NCBI GenBank assembly: GCA_022071945.1
Contig: JAJVIN010000020.1
Span: forward strand, 62,001-126,000
DNA: 64,000 nucleotides
Origin: Thermoanaerobaculia bacterium
GTDB lineage: Bacteria > Acidobacteriota > Thermoanaerobaculia > UBA5066
Reading direction: 5' to 3'
In this document: in pieces, positions 35,079 to 45,191 of the stretch
Layout: each line of letters begins with the position of its first letter
Numbering within the stretch: the first letter of the stretch is position 1
Position numbers and translations under genes: made by a program
The notes under the pieces: generated by a model
What the model was told of the DNA's origin: nothing
What the model saw: only the letters and a program-made list of their open reading frames with translations
Databases searched by the model: none

Positions 35079-37316
35079 ATGGGGGCCATTGCCCCTCGCC
35101 CGTGCTTGACGGCGGTCTTCTTCGCGGCGGGTCTTCTCGCGACGGTGATGCAGGTCTTTCTCCTTCGCGATCTCCTCGTCAACGCGTCGGGAGACGAGGC
35201 GTCGATCGGAGTCGGGCTCGCGTTCTGGCTTCTCGGTATAGGCGCCGGCGCCTGGTTCTGGCGGCGGCTCCCCGAGGCCCGCTCGAGGAGGGAGACAGGC
35301 AGTCTCCTGGCTCTGCTCCTGGCCGCCGGTCCGGCCCTCCTCATTCTGGGGAGAGGGCTACGGCTCGCGCTGGCGCCTCCGGCGGGCGAGCTACCCGGCC
35401 TCGGCATGGCGCTCCTCCTGGCTGCCGCGACCCTCTCGCCGGCGGGCGCCCTCATCGGCGCCCTCTTCACCACGCTCTCGGGGATCGCCTCCAGCCACTG
35501 GACCTCGGCCCGCGGGATCACGCGCCTCTATGTCGTCGAGTCGCTCGGGTCTCTCGCGGGCGGACTTGCTGCAACCCTCGCCCTCTCGGCGGGCGCGCAA
35601 CCATCCCTTGCCTTGATCGTGGCGAGCCTTCTGGCGGCATCCCTCTCGCTCCCGGCGACCTTTTCGAACCTGCTGGGGAGGCGTCTCCCCTCCCACGCCG
35701 TCTCGATCGGACTCCTCGTTCTGGCAGCACTCTCCCCGTGGCTCGAGAGCGCGACGGAGCGAATGAGATTCCGGGGAATCGCTCCAGGCATCTCTTTCCG
35801 CGCTTCCCTCCAGACTCCCTATCAGCACCTCGCCGCGGGAGGCGACTTCCCCCTTCACCTCTATTCCGGCGGACAGTACGCGGCGAGCTTTCCGGACCCA
35901 TGGTCCTCCGAGACACTGGCGCACGAGTCCGCCTGCATGACCGGCACACCCAGCCGGGTGCTCGCTCTACCGGGAGTGGCCACGGGATCGCTCCGGTTTC
36001 TTCTCCGCCACCCTGTTTCCGAGCTCGTGATCATCGAGCCCGATACCAGGAGTCTTGCGTTCCTCTCCTCGTTCTTGCCCGCGGAGGATCGCTCGGCACT
36101 CTCGGATCCCAGAGTCCGGATCGTGAACGAGGATCCGAGGCGGTTCCTCGCGCGAGAGAGAGTGCCCTTCGACCTGATCCTCCTCTTCGGGCAAGACCCG
36201 GTGACGATTCTCGGTGCGCGGCTTCTCAGCCGCGAGTTCTTCGCTCTCTGCGCGGGGCGGCTCTCGGCGGGCGGGGCGCTGGTCCTGCCCGTGCGAACCG
36301 CGCCGATGGGCTTGACCGGGCACACCCAGGGACTTGGCGGCTCGCTCTTCTCTTCCCTTGCGGCCGTCTTTCCCGTCGTGAGGGCCACACCCGGGCCAGA
36401 GAGTCTGTTCGTCGCCGGACGAGATGCCACGGCGGTCACGCTCGATCCCGGCGTTCTCGCCGCGAGGTGGAACGCACGAAACATCGATTCCAGCGTCTTC
36501 TCCGGCGAGCTCTTTCGGGCGAACTTCCCTCCGGACAGAGTCCGGGAAACAGAGGGCACTCTCCGGGCGGCCGCCACACGGTTTCCGGCGGGGACCGATG
36601 ACAGGCCGGTCTCCTTCCGATTCGCCCTGGCCCGCCGCCAGGCGGAGACGGTGAGCAGCCCGGGGAGGCTCCTCGTCTGGCTCGCCCGGCTTCCCGCCTG
36701 GGTGCTGGCCGCCCTCTTTCTCGCGCCATCCCTTCTTGCCGTTCTTGCGCGAAAGACGTTCCAGAAGAGCCCGGCGGTCCATGCCGTCGCCGCGGCAGGA
36801 GCGGCCGGGATGACCTCGTCGCTCCTTCTTCTCTTCTCGTACCAGACGTCGAACGGAGCGCTTTACGGGGAACTCGGTCTGCTCACGTCCGTCTTCATGC
36901 TGGGGCTCGCGCTCGGGGGAGTCCTGGGGGCGCGCGCCCGGGACCTTCGACTGGCCACGCTCATGGCCTGCGCCGCGACTTCGGGAATCGCCTCTCTCTT
37001 CCCCTTGATGCAGAAAGCCTCGGCCGCCCTTCCGTGGACGGGCCTCGCGGTTCACGCGGCGGCTCTTCTCGCGAGCGGCCTGGCCACCGGAGCCGTCTTT
37101 CCCGCCGCCGCCACCGTCCTGACGAAAGCGGGCGAGGACGCCCGTCAAGCCGGAGGCTGGCTCGAGGCCGCCGACCACGCCGGAGCAGCGATTGCCGCCC
37201 TCGCGGTCTCCATCCTTCTCGTTCCCGCCCTGGGGATGGCGGGGACCGCCTGGATGGCCGCCTCGACGGCGGGTCTGGCGCTCGCGGGATGGGGATCGAG
37301 GCAGGAGCACTCCTGA
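35079..37316 (+). CDS. Membrane protein with spermidine-synthase-like domain
   Basis: I start at the ATG at 35079 (745 residues), because earlier codons only translate the minisatellite (GIPGLPGIPGLP). A TATTCT box ends 6 nt before this ATG and no ribosome site is seen, so the mRNA may be leaderless. N-terminal membrane helices (~5-240) lead to a Rossmann methyltransferase-like domain (~285-470: LVIIEPDTRSLAFLSSFLP, DPRVRIVNEDPRRFLA). A second block of helices follows (~570-740). This is the layout of fused MFS/spermidine-synthase-like proteins. The catalytic Asp position of aminopropyltransferases appears as Phe (DLILLFGQDP), so polyamine synthesis is doubtful. The role is unknown. Confidence 0.75.
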   Translation: MGAIAPRPCLTAVFFAAGLLATVMQVFLLRDLLVNASGDEASIGVGLAFWLLGIGAGAWFWRRLPEARSRRETGSLLALLLAAGPALLILGRGLRLALAPPAGELPGLGMALLLAAATLSPAGALIGALFTTLSGIASSHWTSARGITRLYVVESLGSLAGGLAATLALSAGAQPSLALIVASLLAASLSLPATFSNLLGRRLPSHAVSIGLLVLAALSPWLESATERMRFRGIAPGISFRASLQTPYQHLAAGGDFPLHLYSGGQYAASFPDPWSSETLAHESACMTGTPSRVLALPGVATGSLRFLLRHPVSELVIIEPDTRSLAFLSSFLPAEDRSALSDPRVRIVNEDPRRFLARERVPFDLILLFGQDPVTILGARLLSREFFALCAGRLSAGGALVLPVRTAPMGLTGHTQGLGGSLFSSLAAVFPVVRATPGPESLFVAGRDATAVTLDPGVLAARWNARNIDSSVFSGELFRANFPPDRVRETEGTLRAAATRFPAGTDDRPVSFRFALARRQAETVSSPGRLLVWLARLPAWVLAALFLAPSLLAVLARKTFQKSPAVHAVAAAGAAGMTSSLLLLFSYQTSNGALYGELGLLTSVFMLGLALGGVLGARARDLRLATLMACAATSGIASLFPLMQKASAALPWTGLAVHAAALLASGLATGAVFPAAATVLTKAGEDARQAGGWLEAADHAGAAIAALAVSILLVPALGMAGTAWMAASTAGLALAGWGSRQEHS

Positions 37317-37419
37317 CGCCCGGAGGCACATCGCAGGCTCCGATCCCCACCGGTCCGCAACCGGCATCTCTCCCCTCATCGGTCCGGCGCGGACGCCCTT
37401 TACGTTAGTGTGAGCCTTC

Positions 37420-38640
37420 ATGGACAACCGCGGAGCTGAGATACAGCCAGAGGACGATCCCGGGCGGCGCCTTCGAGACGAGTTCCTCCTCGACCCCTCC
37501 ATCGTCTTTTTGAATCACGGGTCCTTCGGCGCGTGTCCGAAAGACGTCCTCGACGCGTATCAGGGGTGGCAGAGGGAGATGGAGAAGAACCCCGTGGAGT
37601 TCCTCGGGAGGCGCTCCGCCGCTCTCCTCTCCTCGGCCCGGGAGAGCCTCGCCGAGTACCTGGGCGCGCGCGCCGAGGACCTCGTCTTCGTTTCCAACGC
37701 CACGACCGGTGTCAATACCGTGGCGCGATCACTCTCCCTTGCGGAAGGCGACGAGATCCTGACCACGGATCACGAGTACGGAGCCTGCGACAACACGTGG
37801 GAGTTCGTCTGCGAAAGAACAGGAGCCCGCCTGGTCCGGGTGGAGATTCCACTTCCGTTCGCGCGCGAGGACTTCGTCGAGCGCGTCCTTTCGGGCGTGA
37901 CGCCGAGAACGCGGCTCCTCTTCTTGAGCCACGTGACGTCGACGACCGCCCTGATCTTCCCGATCGCGGAGGTGTGCAAGCAGGCGCGCGACAGGGGGAT
38001 CCTCACCCTCATCGACGGAGCCCACGTTCCCGGGCAGCTGCCGCTCGACGTCGAATCCCTCGGAGCCGACTTCTACACCGGCAACTGTCACAAGTGGCTC
38101 TGTGCGCCGAAGGGCGCGGCGTTTCTCCACGTTCGGCCCGAACGGCAGAAGCTCATCGACGCCACCGTCATCAGCTGGGGCTACAGCTCAGCCGTGACAG
38201 GCCACGCCGGGTTTGAGGCTTACACGGGCAAGAGCCTCCTCGAACGCCGCCTCCAGTGGCAGGGAACGCGTGACATCGCAGCGTTTCTCGCGGTCCCGAA
38301 GGCGATCGAGTTCCAGCGGGCCCACGGGTGGGATCACGTGAGGGAACGCTGCCACGGCCTGATCGTTGAGACCCGAAGCCGCCTTCAGGAGATGACGGGT
38401 CTGAACGAGGCCTCTCGCGAGGACGACTTCGCTCAGATGGCGGTTCTCCCCGTTCCTTCGATGAAGGCCGAGGAGCTGAAGGAGACTCTCTTTGCGAGGT
38501 TCCGGATCGAGATCCCGGTCACCTCTCACAAGAACCAGCTCTTCGTTCGTCTCTCGATCCAGGGCTACAACACCCGGGCCGATGCCGGCAGACTGCTGGA
38601 GGCCCTCGGAGAGATCTTCCACCTCGACCGTCGCGAGTGA
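37420..38640 (+). CDS. Class V aminotransferase-fold PLP enzyme (isopenicillin N epimerase-like)
   Basis: This 406-residue cytoplasmic enzyme is close to the isopenicillin-N epimerase/cysteine desulfurase group. Evidence: FLNHGSFGACPKDVLDAYQ near the start, VSNATTGVNTVARSL (phosphate-binding loop, ~95), LTLIDGAHVPGQLPLD (Asp of PLP ring, ~205) and TGNCHKWLCAPKGAAFL, whose Lys (~226) forms the PLP Schiff base. The substrate cannot be fixed from sequence. It is probably expressed from its own promoter, about 100 bp after the preceding gene. Confidence 0.9.
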   Translation: MDNRGAEIQPEDDPGRRLRDEFLLDPSIVFLNHGSFGACPKDVLDAYQGWQREMEKNPVEFLGRRSAALLSSARESLAEYLGARAEDLVFVSNATTGVNTVARSLSLAEGDEILTTDHEYGACDNTWEFVCERTGARLVRVEIPLPFAREDFVERVLSGVTPRTRLLFLSHVTSTTALIFPIAEVCKQARDRGILTLIDGAHVPGQLPLDVESLGADFYTGNCHKWLCAPKGAAFLHVRPERQKLIDATVISWGYSSAVTGHAGFEAYTGKSLLERRLQWQGTRDIAAFLAVPKAIEFQRAHGWDHVRERCHGLIVETRSRLQEMTGLNEASREDDFAQMAVLPVPSMKAEELKETLFARFRIEIPVTSHKNQLFVRLSIQGYNTRADAGRLLEALGEIFHLDRRE

Positions 38641-38709
38641 GAGCGAGCGAACCGCCGTGAGTCCTTCCGGGAAGACGGGTGGGATCGTCTGGCTCCGAGT
38701 GAAGGTGCT

Positions 38710-39726
38710 CTACTCGCGAGATGTCTGGCTCTGACTCGCCGGGGAGCCGCACTCCGCCCGAGGGGGATCGCCCGCCGTTCGCTCCGCGAGAGCTCCCTTC
38801 GTTCCGAGGGGATTCACGGGGTGAACGTGCTCGAGGAGCACAAGGAGGAGAAGGGCCGCGAAGAGGAATCGCGCCATCCGGCCCGGCCACGGTGCTCTCC
38901 CCGTCAGCCGGCCGGCGCTGGCCCGCAGATCCACGACCAAAAGCCAGGGGAACGCGTTGAGGAGCAAGATCAGAAGGCCAATCGCCGGCTCCGCCATGGT
39001 CGTCATCTCGACGACGACTTCTGTGGGCGGGCTTGGTCCCAAAAAGACGAGGGCCAGGAGCTCGATGTGGTAGTCGCCCTTCGGGAGAGGGTGAACGCGG
39101 CCTGATCCCGAGAGGCTGAGCTCCGCCCACGGATGCCGCGCCGGATAGCCGGGGTGCGGGGGCTCACCGTCCCAGAGTGCGAGCCAGCCGGTCACGGAGC
39201 CTCCGCTTTCGAGATGCGTGAGCCGGGTGAGGAGACAGAGACGGCCGTCCCGAAGGTCTGGCGCCGAAACAGCGATGTGCGGGAAGGCGCGCGAACGGGC
39301 CTCCACGCGGATGACTCTGCTCTGAATCCCAAGAGCGTGTGTGCCGGGTCCCGCGACGATCCCCGCGGGCAGCGGCACGGTCTCCCGAAACAAGACACCT
39401 CGCAGCGGCCGCAAGAGACCCAGGGCAAGGACGATGGAGAGTCCGGCGAGGGCCACGATCCAGAAGGTGGCGAGACTCCGCAGCGGAGCCGGAAGCCGGG
39501 CCGGCTGCTTCACGAAGAGACGCAGCGCGGCCTTCACACCGGGAGTTGCGGAGGCGGGGTGGCCGCAGTACGAGCAACGCTGTGCCGGCGATGGAAGGCC
39601 AGCCTCGCAGGACCACGGTCCCCCGCACATCCGGCAGACGAGCGAGATCAAGCGCTCCGGATGAGGGAGCCCGGCCTCACCGCGAAACGGAAGAGCGCGA
39701 GAGAGATCGCCGGAGGGAAGCCGCAC
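38710..39726 (-). CDS. Membrane protein with N-terminal zinc ribbon(s)
   Basis: From the track's GTG at 39726 the protein has 338 residues. It has one Cys4 zinc ribbon (CRMCGGPW...CSYCGHP), a membrane helix (FWIVALAGLSIVLALGLL), a ~130-residue extracytoplasmic-looking domain and two further helices (IGLLILLLNAFPWLLVV and RFLFAALLLLVLLEHV). The frame stays open upstream and codes for a second Cys4 pair (CPSCGASVLLPKRG...CGQCG, codons to ~39807). The real start is therefore probably further upstream, although no ATG, GTG or TTG is in frame before the neighbouring gene ends. No family was recognised. Confidence 0.7.
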   Translation of the reverse strand: MRLPSGDLSRALPFRGEAGLPHPERLISLVCRMCGGPWSCEAGLPSPAQRCSYCGHPASATPGVKAALRLFVKQPARLPAPLRSLATFWIVALAGLSIVLALGLLRPLRGVLFRETVPLPAGIVAGPGTHALGIQSRVIRVEARSRAFPHIAVSAPDLRDGRLCLLTRLTHLESGGSVTGWLALWDGEPPHPGYPARHPWAELSLSGSGRVHPLPKGDYHIELLALVFLGPSPPTEVVVEMTTMAEPAIGLLILLLNAFPWLLVVDLRASAGRLTGRAPWPGRMARFLFAALLLLVLLEHVHPVNPLGTKGALAERTAGDPPRAECGSPASQSQTSRE

Positions 39727-39896
39727 GACCAGAACGCCGCACTGGCCGCACTCGGCGAGAGGAGCGCCTCGCTTCGGAAGCAGGACCGACGCTCCGCAGG
39801 AAGGACAGGAGTGACTCAGAGAATGGGGAGAATACCAACCCCAGGCGGCCTTTAGGCAGACCGCAGCGGTCCTGATCGGCTTTCCTGTCGACTCCC

Positions 39897-40844
39897 TCAG
39901 GAGGCCACGGGCTGGTAGGCGAGAGTCCGGTCGCGGCGCCGGCCGAGTTCGCTCGCGTAACGGATTCCGAGGGTTGCGTGGTTCTCCTTGGCCCAGGCCG
40001 ACAGCTTCGTCTGTCCCGCGGGGGGCGACGTCACGTGGAGGAGGCCCGCCATCAACCCCTCGATCTCGGGCTTCGTGATCACGACGTCGCCGAGCAGCTT
40101 GCCGAGAAGCCAGCCCGCGGCGTAGCCGGCCGCGGGCGGCAGGGACAGGATGGGCCGCGTCTTGCCGATGGCCTCGCCGATGGTCTGGACGAGCTCCCGG
40201 TAAGTGAAGGTCTCCGGACCGATCGCGTCGATCGTCACATTGGCGCGGTCCCAGGCTTGCGCCACGGCGAGCGCCGCGAGATCGTCCACGTAGATGGGTT
40301 GAAGGCGGTAACGGCCGTCGCCGAAAACACCGAAGACGGGAAAGCGGCGGAGCATCCAGGCGATGTTGTTGACGAGGATGTCCTCCTCGCCAAAAAGGAC
40401 GGTGGGACGCAGGATCGCGTACGAGAGTCCCGATTCCTTCAAGGCACGCTCGAGCCTCGCCTTTCCACTGAAGTACTCCAGAGGTGAATCCTCCGACGGG
40501 TTCGTAATGCTGACGTGGACGATGCGCGCGACACCCGCTTCCTTCGCCGCCCTGAAGAGCGTCAGGGTGTTTTCGACCGCCTCCGTGTGTGTGAAGGTGC
40601 GGGCATTGAACCGCACCCAGTAGGTGTTGTAGAGAACCGACACGCCTCGAAGGGACTCCGCAAGGCGTCCGGGCTCCCCGAAGCTGAGAGGGCAGACGTC
40701 GATCCGGCCGCTCAGCGGGCTCTTGCGGGACGGGGAGTTCGTCAGCGTCCGGACTTCAATCCCGCGTTCGAGTAGGCGCCTCGCAATGTAGCGTCCGGAG
40801 TACCCGAACGCCCCCGTCACCGCGTGAAGCTCCCTTTCTGTCAT
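39897..40844 (-). CDS. NAD(P)-binding epimerase-like (atypical SDR, NDUFA9/NmrA-like) protein
   Basis: I start at the ATG at 40844 (315 residues), preceded by GGAG. The N-terminal Rossmann fold has VTGAFGYSGRYIARRLLERG, the glycine-rich dinucleotide loop of atypical short-chain dehydrogenases. VLYNTYWVRFN and FSGKARLERALKESGLSYAILRPTVLFGEED, with the substrate-side helix, place it near the NDUFA9/NmrA-like group. The classical YxxxK is replaced by FSGKARLE, so redox catalysis is uncertain. It may act as a regulator or as a lipid/quinone-associated protein. Confidence 0.8.
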   Translation of the reverse strand: MTERELHAVTGAFGYSGRYIARRLLERGIEVRTLTNSPSRKSPLSGRIDVCPLSFGEPGRLAESLRGVSVLYNTYWVRFNARTFTHTEAVENTLTLFRAAKEAGVARIVHVSITNPSEDSPLEYFSGKARLERALKESGLSYAILRPTVLFGEEDILVNNIAWMLRRFPVFGVFGDGRYRLQPIYVDDLAALAVAQAWDRANVTIDAIGPETFTYRELVQTIGEAIGKTRPILSLPPAAGYAAGWLLGKLLGDVVITKPEIEGLMAGLLHVTSPPAGQTKLSAWAKENHATLGIRYASELGRRRDRTLAYQPVAS

Positions 40845-41379
40845 GGCGTCTCCAGGCCGAGGTTGTTCATTCCTTGCGTTCCCCGAAAGCACGGTCGGAC
40901 TTTCTTCAGCCCCGCGGGGCCGAAGGAACCGAGATAGCCGCGGTTCCGCGTTGCGGCTTCACTCATCTCAGAACCTCTCGCGCAAAACAGGCCACGATTA
41001 CCTCGGGACAACGAGCAGTAGGGTCGAGACTAGCAAAGAACGGCGCCCGCGAGACAACGCCGGAACCGCTTTCTTCCGGAAGCGGCTCCGGTCGAGACCT
41101 GCGGCCTTGACGCGCCCTGGAAACGGGGGATCCGTTCCCCCTGCCGGGAAAGCGAGCCTCCCGCAGGGCCGGCACCCGAAGGGCCGGGCGATCGATTTGG
41201 GTTGATCCCCACCCCGCGTTACCGCAGAATCGGCGCCACCAAGACCGAACGAAAAGACGGGAACGATAAGGCGCCGCCAGCGGGGCGGACCGCCTGTCTG
41301 GCTTCTTGACTTCCGCCGAGCCGCGACCTCTCTCGACCCGGCCCGGTGGATCTGATGCGACGCCGAGAAGGAGACGGCC
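40845..41379. other. Divergent intergenic region without a recognised gene
   Basis: This is 535 bases between the minus-strand epimerase-like gene and the plus-strand FG-GAP protein gene. Several track ORFs cross it in both directions, but none has family-like sequence and all have shadow-type composition. It must hold two promoters. A 12-bp GCCCCGCGGGGC palindrome lies at about 40909. Nothing else could be supported. Confidence 0.5.
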
Positions 41380-44300
41380 ATGAGGCTCGAAGCGAAGTTC
41401 CTGACCCCGATCTTCACCCTCGCGTCCTCCTGTCTCTCCGGAGCCCTGGAGGCGCAGCCCTCCTTCCGGGAGACAGCCACGTTCCCGCTGGGCGCAAACG
41501 CGACATCCTCCGCTCTCGAGAGGCTCGACTCCGGCCGTTTTCACTACTGGGCCGGTCTCGGAAACGGAGAAATCGCCGGAATCCCATTCGAGAAGGGAAT
41601 TCCAGGCACCGCCTCCCGAACGCCATCCGAGCTCCCTGGAATCGCGAGCATCGCGCTCGGAGACCTGAACGGGGACGGACAGAACGACCTCGTGGCCGTC
41701 AACTTCAATCCGGGCAACATCGCGGTCCTCATGCGGGGCGCGGGGGGAGAAAGCCGCCCCGCGGGACTCCGGGACGGCCTCCAGTCCGCGGTGAAGTACC
41801 CGCTCACCGGGGGTCCGACGGCAGCGGCCATCGTCGACTGGAACGCCGATGGGCGCCGGGATGTCGTCGTCACCCTCTCCACGGCAAACAAGATCGCAAT
41901 CCTGCCGAATCTGGGAAACGGAACCCTTGGCCCCCCTGTCTTCGTCGACTGCGGCAAGGGTCCGAACGCCATCACACCCATCGACCTCGACGGCAGCGGA
42001 CGGCCCGGGGTCGCCACGGCGAACTTCGGCGACGGAACGATCAGTGTCTTTTCCCGCGGAGCGGCCGCGGTGACCGAGACCGTGGCGGCCGGGGCCGGAC
42101 CGGCCCGCATCATCAGCGGCGATGTCAATGGTGATGGCTGGGAGGACCTCATCTGTCTCAACCAGACGGCCGGAACCGTGGCGGTCGCCACGGCCAGTCC
42201 GGGAGGAGGACGCTTTTCGGGCGGAGCCACATTCCCTGCTGGATCCCTGCCGAAGGACTTGTCATTCACGAACATCGATGGCGGCCCGGGCGGAGACCTG
42301 GTGATCACCAACCACACGGCATCCGGGATCGGAGGGCTCTCGATCTTCTCGGGCACCGGCACGGGGATCTTCAACCCCGGCCCGAGGCTCTTTCCCGAGC
42401 TCGGTCCGGGAGGCCTCGTCGTCTCCGGTGATCTGGACGGCGATGGCGCGCCCGACCTCGTCACGGCTACGGGCCAGACCGGGCACGTCCTGTCGAACGA
42501 AGAAGAAGACGACCCTTGCTCCGTTCTCGATCGGGACGTCAGCACCATCATCCTGGAGGTACCCATTTCGTACCTCGTCGACGGCTCGGACCCAGTCGTC
42601 GGCCGGTGGATCCATCTGCCGGTCGATCCCCAGAGGTGCCCTCCTCCCGCGCTCGAATACCAGGGGAGCGTGGAGCCTGAATTCAAGAGCCCGTTCGCGA
42701 GTTTCGTGACGACCGCGGCTCTTCTCACGCTCCCGCCCCCCCTCCCTCCCGGCCCACCGGACAGAGACTTCATCATCTACCTCCGAGCGCGATTGAGATC
42801 AGGAGACGGTCAGACCTCGGCATGGCGAGCGTGGGCCCTGCGCGTTCTCGCCCGCCCGGCGGCATTCGCCGCCCTGCGTTTCGTTCTGAATTTCGTCACG
42901 TCGACCGTTCCGCCCCAGACCCAGATCGGTTCCGTGACCTTCAAGAACGTGGGCGGCCAGCCAGGCGACCTGACGATCGAGCGGAACTCCGAGATCTTCG
43001 CCATCGATCCGGGTCCCTTCCGGTTCGAGCCCGGAGAAGAGAGGGAGTTCCCGATCAGATCGACGGACAAGCTGACACCCGGAGTGCACGAGATCATCGT
43101 CACGGGCACGCCCTTGAGCGGTCCACCGGTGATCCTGAACAGCTTCTTTGCGTACCCTTCGCTCGAACTCCCGCTGGACTGTGTTTTTCGGAGCGCGAAG
43201 GTGGAGGCGACGAGAGAGCTCTCGGTTCTGGTCACCCCGCGTATCGTCTGTGCTCCAGAGAGGGAAGGTCGCAGGGCCAGCCTGGCGATCTCGGATCCCC
43301 TCTTCGTCGCACCGCGACTCCTCGGGCCCGCCCCGTGGTTGTCCTCCCTGACCGCGAAGCCCGACTGGAAGCTCGACCCGGTGACCTTCTCGGCGGCTCT
43401 CGAGATGAAGACGGTTCCCGCCCATTACGGGCAGCTCCAGGTCCCTCTCGAGGCACGCTTCCTCTGTGGCGACCCCGCGGCCACGCTCGGCTGCCAGGGG
43501 AAGGTGACCCTTGTTCCCTCCTTGCCCGTCACGAGTCACGGGGGGCAAGCCAGGCCAGCGGCCCCCGTCCCCCTGGCCCGTCCTTCCGGCGGAACCTCGC
43601 TCATCGTCCCCAGTGCCGTCCACGCGACGGGGCTGGGCGGACGGACGCTGTTCGTCTCCGATGGATGGCTCAAGAACAGCTGGCCGGAAGACATCCCCGT
43701 CACGCTGATCTACACACCCGACTCCGAAAACGGCGTGTCTGGCCCGGGTGTACTTCGAACCGAGAGAGTCCTCTCGAAATCGAGCACGACCCGCCTCGTC
43801 GATCTCGTGGGCGGGTTCTTCCGCACGACGGGCTCAGGTCTCGTGCAGATCCGCTCGACCACCCCTCAGGCTCTCAGTCTCCGGACCGTTGTCGAGGCAG
43901 AGACGGACGGCGACGCACGAACCCGGTTCGGGACGGAGATCCCACCGGCCGTTTACGGTTCTGGCATCGGACGCGGAGAGGGCGCGCTCGTTCTCCCCGG
44001 CATCGATGACGACGCCGCGAACCGGGCCAACCTCATTCTCTCCGAGACCACCGGATCGGAGGCCACCGTCTCGATCACGGTCCATGGTCCCGGCGGAGAG
44101 TCGATCGGCGAGACGAGCCGGACTGTCCCCCCTTACGGCAAGATCCAGGTGAACGGGATCGTCAAGAGCGTTGCCCCCTCGGCCTCACTCTCGGGAGGCT
44201 GGGTGGGGGTCACCGTGACCTCGGGCGACGGCAGGGTCTTCGCGATGGCGACGGTCATCGACAACGCGTCCTCGAGTTTCGCCGCGATCCGCGGACGCCT

Positions 44301-45105
44301 GCCACGCGTCCAGATGCCGTCAGGCGTCATTCCCGAAGCGCTCATCATCCCGGGCGCCGCCCGTTTACCAGGCGCCTTCAACAGCGTCTTCACCACCAGC
44401 CTGTCCGTGGCCAACGGCACTTCTGCTCCGGCGGCCCTCACTCTCGCGTATCACTACGTCGACGCCGACGACGGCGACGCTCGCAAGAGCGTCACGAAGG
44501 AGGTCCAGATTCCGGTCAGGGGCAGCCTCCCCAAGGAGACGGGACTCGACGTCCTCTCCAGTCTCTTTGGCGTCACGGCGCGATCGTACGGGTGGATCGA
44601 AATCAGGGGGGACATCGGCCGCGTCGTCGCGATGTCGGCGGTCTCGTCCCTCGTCGACCCGGCGGATCCTTCCCGGGGCCGCAAGTCCGCTCCGGTGGAG
44701 GGCATCCTCTCCGATTCCCCGGACGTCGCGACAAAGGCCGGGCAAGAACGCCGCTTCGCTGGAGCCGAGAAATCACCCTTCGTGAGGACGAACCTGATCT
44801 TGGTCGAGGTCTCGGGACGCCCCGCCACCGCGTCGGTCCGCGCGGTGGACGAGGCTGGCCGAACCCTGGCCTCGAGGACCTTTGAGGTCGAGTCCCGGCA
44901 GTACCTTCAGATCAACGACGTCTTCGGACCGAACGGTCTCGGACTCGGGGATGGTCCGTTTTCAAATTTCGAGATCGCCGTCAGCGTCCAGGGAGGGGAC
45001 GGCCGGCTCATATCGTTCGTCACCCGCAACGACAACATCTCCGGAAATCCGGAGGTCTTCGTTCTGAAGGAGCCGGGTCCTCCATCCGGAGGACGTCTCG
45101 ACTGA
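41380..45105 (+). CDS. Secreted FG-GAP/VCBS repeat protein with the C-terminal module shared with the giant protein
   Basis: The ATG follows GGAGACGG, and a signal peptide (LTPIFTLASSCLSGALEAQ) follows. About six FG-GAP repeats (~93-365) such as LGDLNGDGQNDLVAVNF and SGDLDGDGAPDLVTAT carry the Dx(D/N)xDG calcium sites of a beta-propeller. An FN3/ASH-like middle region (~380-600) follows (VGSVTFKNVGGQPGDLTIERN type). The last ~500 residues (from ~738) match the end of the protein at 1225. Both have SDGWxxN, a TGSGxVxxRST segment and repeats of the form NLILxExxG..A.V followed by QIN or QVN. The role is probably surface binding or adhesion. No catalytic motif was seen. Confidence 0.88.
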   Translation: MRLEAKFLTPIFTLASSCLSGALEAQPSFRETATFPLGANATSSALERLDSGRFHYWAGLGNGEIAGIPFEKGIPGTASRTPSELPGIASIALGDLNGDGQNDLVAVNFNPGNIAVLMRGAGGESRPAGLRDGLQSAVKYPLTGGPTAAAIVDWNADGRRDVVVTLSTANKIAILPNLGNGTLGPPVFVDCGKGPNAITPIDLDGSGRPGVATANFGDGTISVFSRGAAAVTETVAAGAGPARIISGDVNGDGWEDLICLNQTAGTVAVATASPGGGRFSGGATFPAGSLPKDLSFTNIDGGPGGDLVITNHTASGIGGLSIFSGTGTGIFNPGPRLFPELGPGGLVVSGDLDGDGAPDLVTATGQTGHVLSNEEEDDPCSVLDRDVSTIILEVPISYLVDGSDPVVGRWIHLPVDPQRCPPPALEYQGSVEPEFKSPFASFVTTAALLTLPPPLPPGPPDRDFIIYLRARLRSGDGQTSAWRAWALRVLARPAAFAALRFVLNFVTSTVPPQTQIGSVTFKNVGGQPGDLTIERNSEIFAIDPGPFRFEPGEEREFPIRSTDKLTPGVHEIIVTGTPLSGPPVILNSFFAYPSLELPLDCVFRSAKVEATRELSVLVTPRIVCAPEREGRRASLAISDPLFVAPRLLGPAPWLSSLTAKPDWKLDPVTFSAALEMKTVPAHYGQLQVPLEARFLCGDPAATLGCQGKVTLVPSLPVTSHGGQARPAAPVPLARPSGGTSLIVPSAVHATGLGGRTLFVSDGWLKNSWPEDIPVTLIYTPDSENGVSGPGVLRTERVLSKSSTTRLVDLVGGFFRTTGSGLVQIRSTTPQALSLRTVVEAETDGDARTRFGTEIPPAVYGSGIGRGEGALVLPGIDDDAANRANLILSETTGSEATVSITVHGPGGESIGETSRTVPPYGKIQVNGIVKSVAPSASLSGGWVGVTVTSGDGRVFAMATVIDNASSSFAAIRGRLPRVQMPSGVIPEALIIPGAARLPGAFNSVFTTSLSVANGTSAPAALTLAYHYVDADDGDARKSVTKEVQIPVRGSLPKETGLDVLSSLFGVTARSYGWIEIRGDIGRVVAMSAVSSLVDPADPSRGRKSAPVEGILSDSPDVATKAGQERRFAGAEKSPFVRTNLILVEVSGRPATASVRAVDEAGRTLASRTFEVESRQYLQINDVFGPNGLGLGDGPFSNFEIAVSVQGGDGRLISFVTRNDNISGNPEVFVLKEPGPPSGGRLD

Positions 45106-45191
45106 CGAGACTCCGTCGTGTCTGACGGCCTCTCACAGGAGAAGAGGTGTCTCGGCGAGTCGTGGATCCCGGTGGAGAGAACCGGCCGGGG

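Noticed and set aside
34469-36601. 710-residue plus-strand ORF in another frame of the spermidine-synthase-like gene
   Set aside because: Composition is shadow-like, and the alternative frame shows membrane helices and a Rossmann domain.
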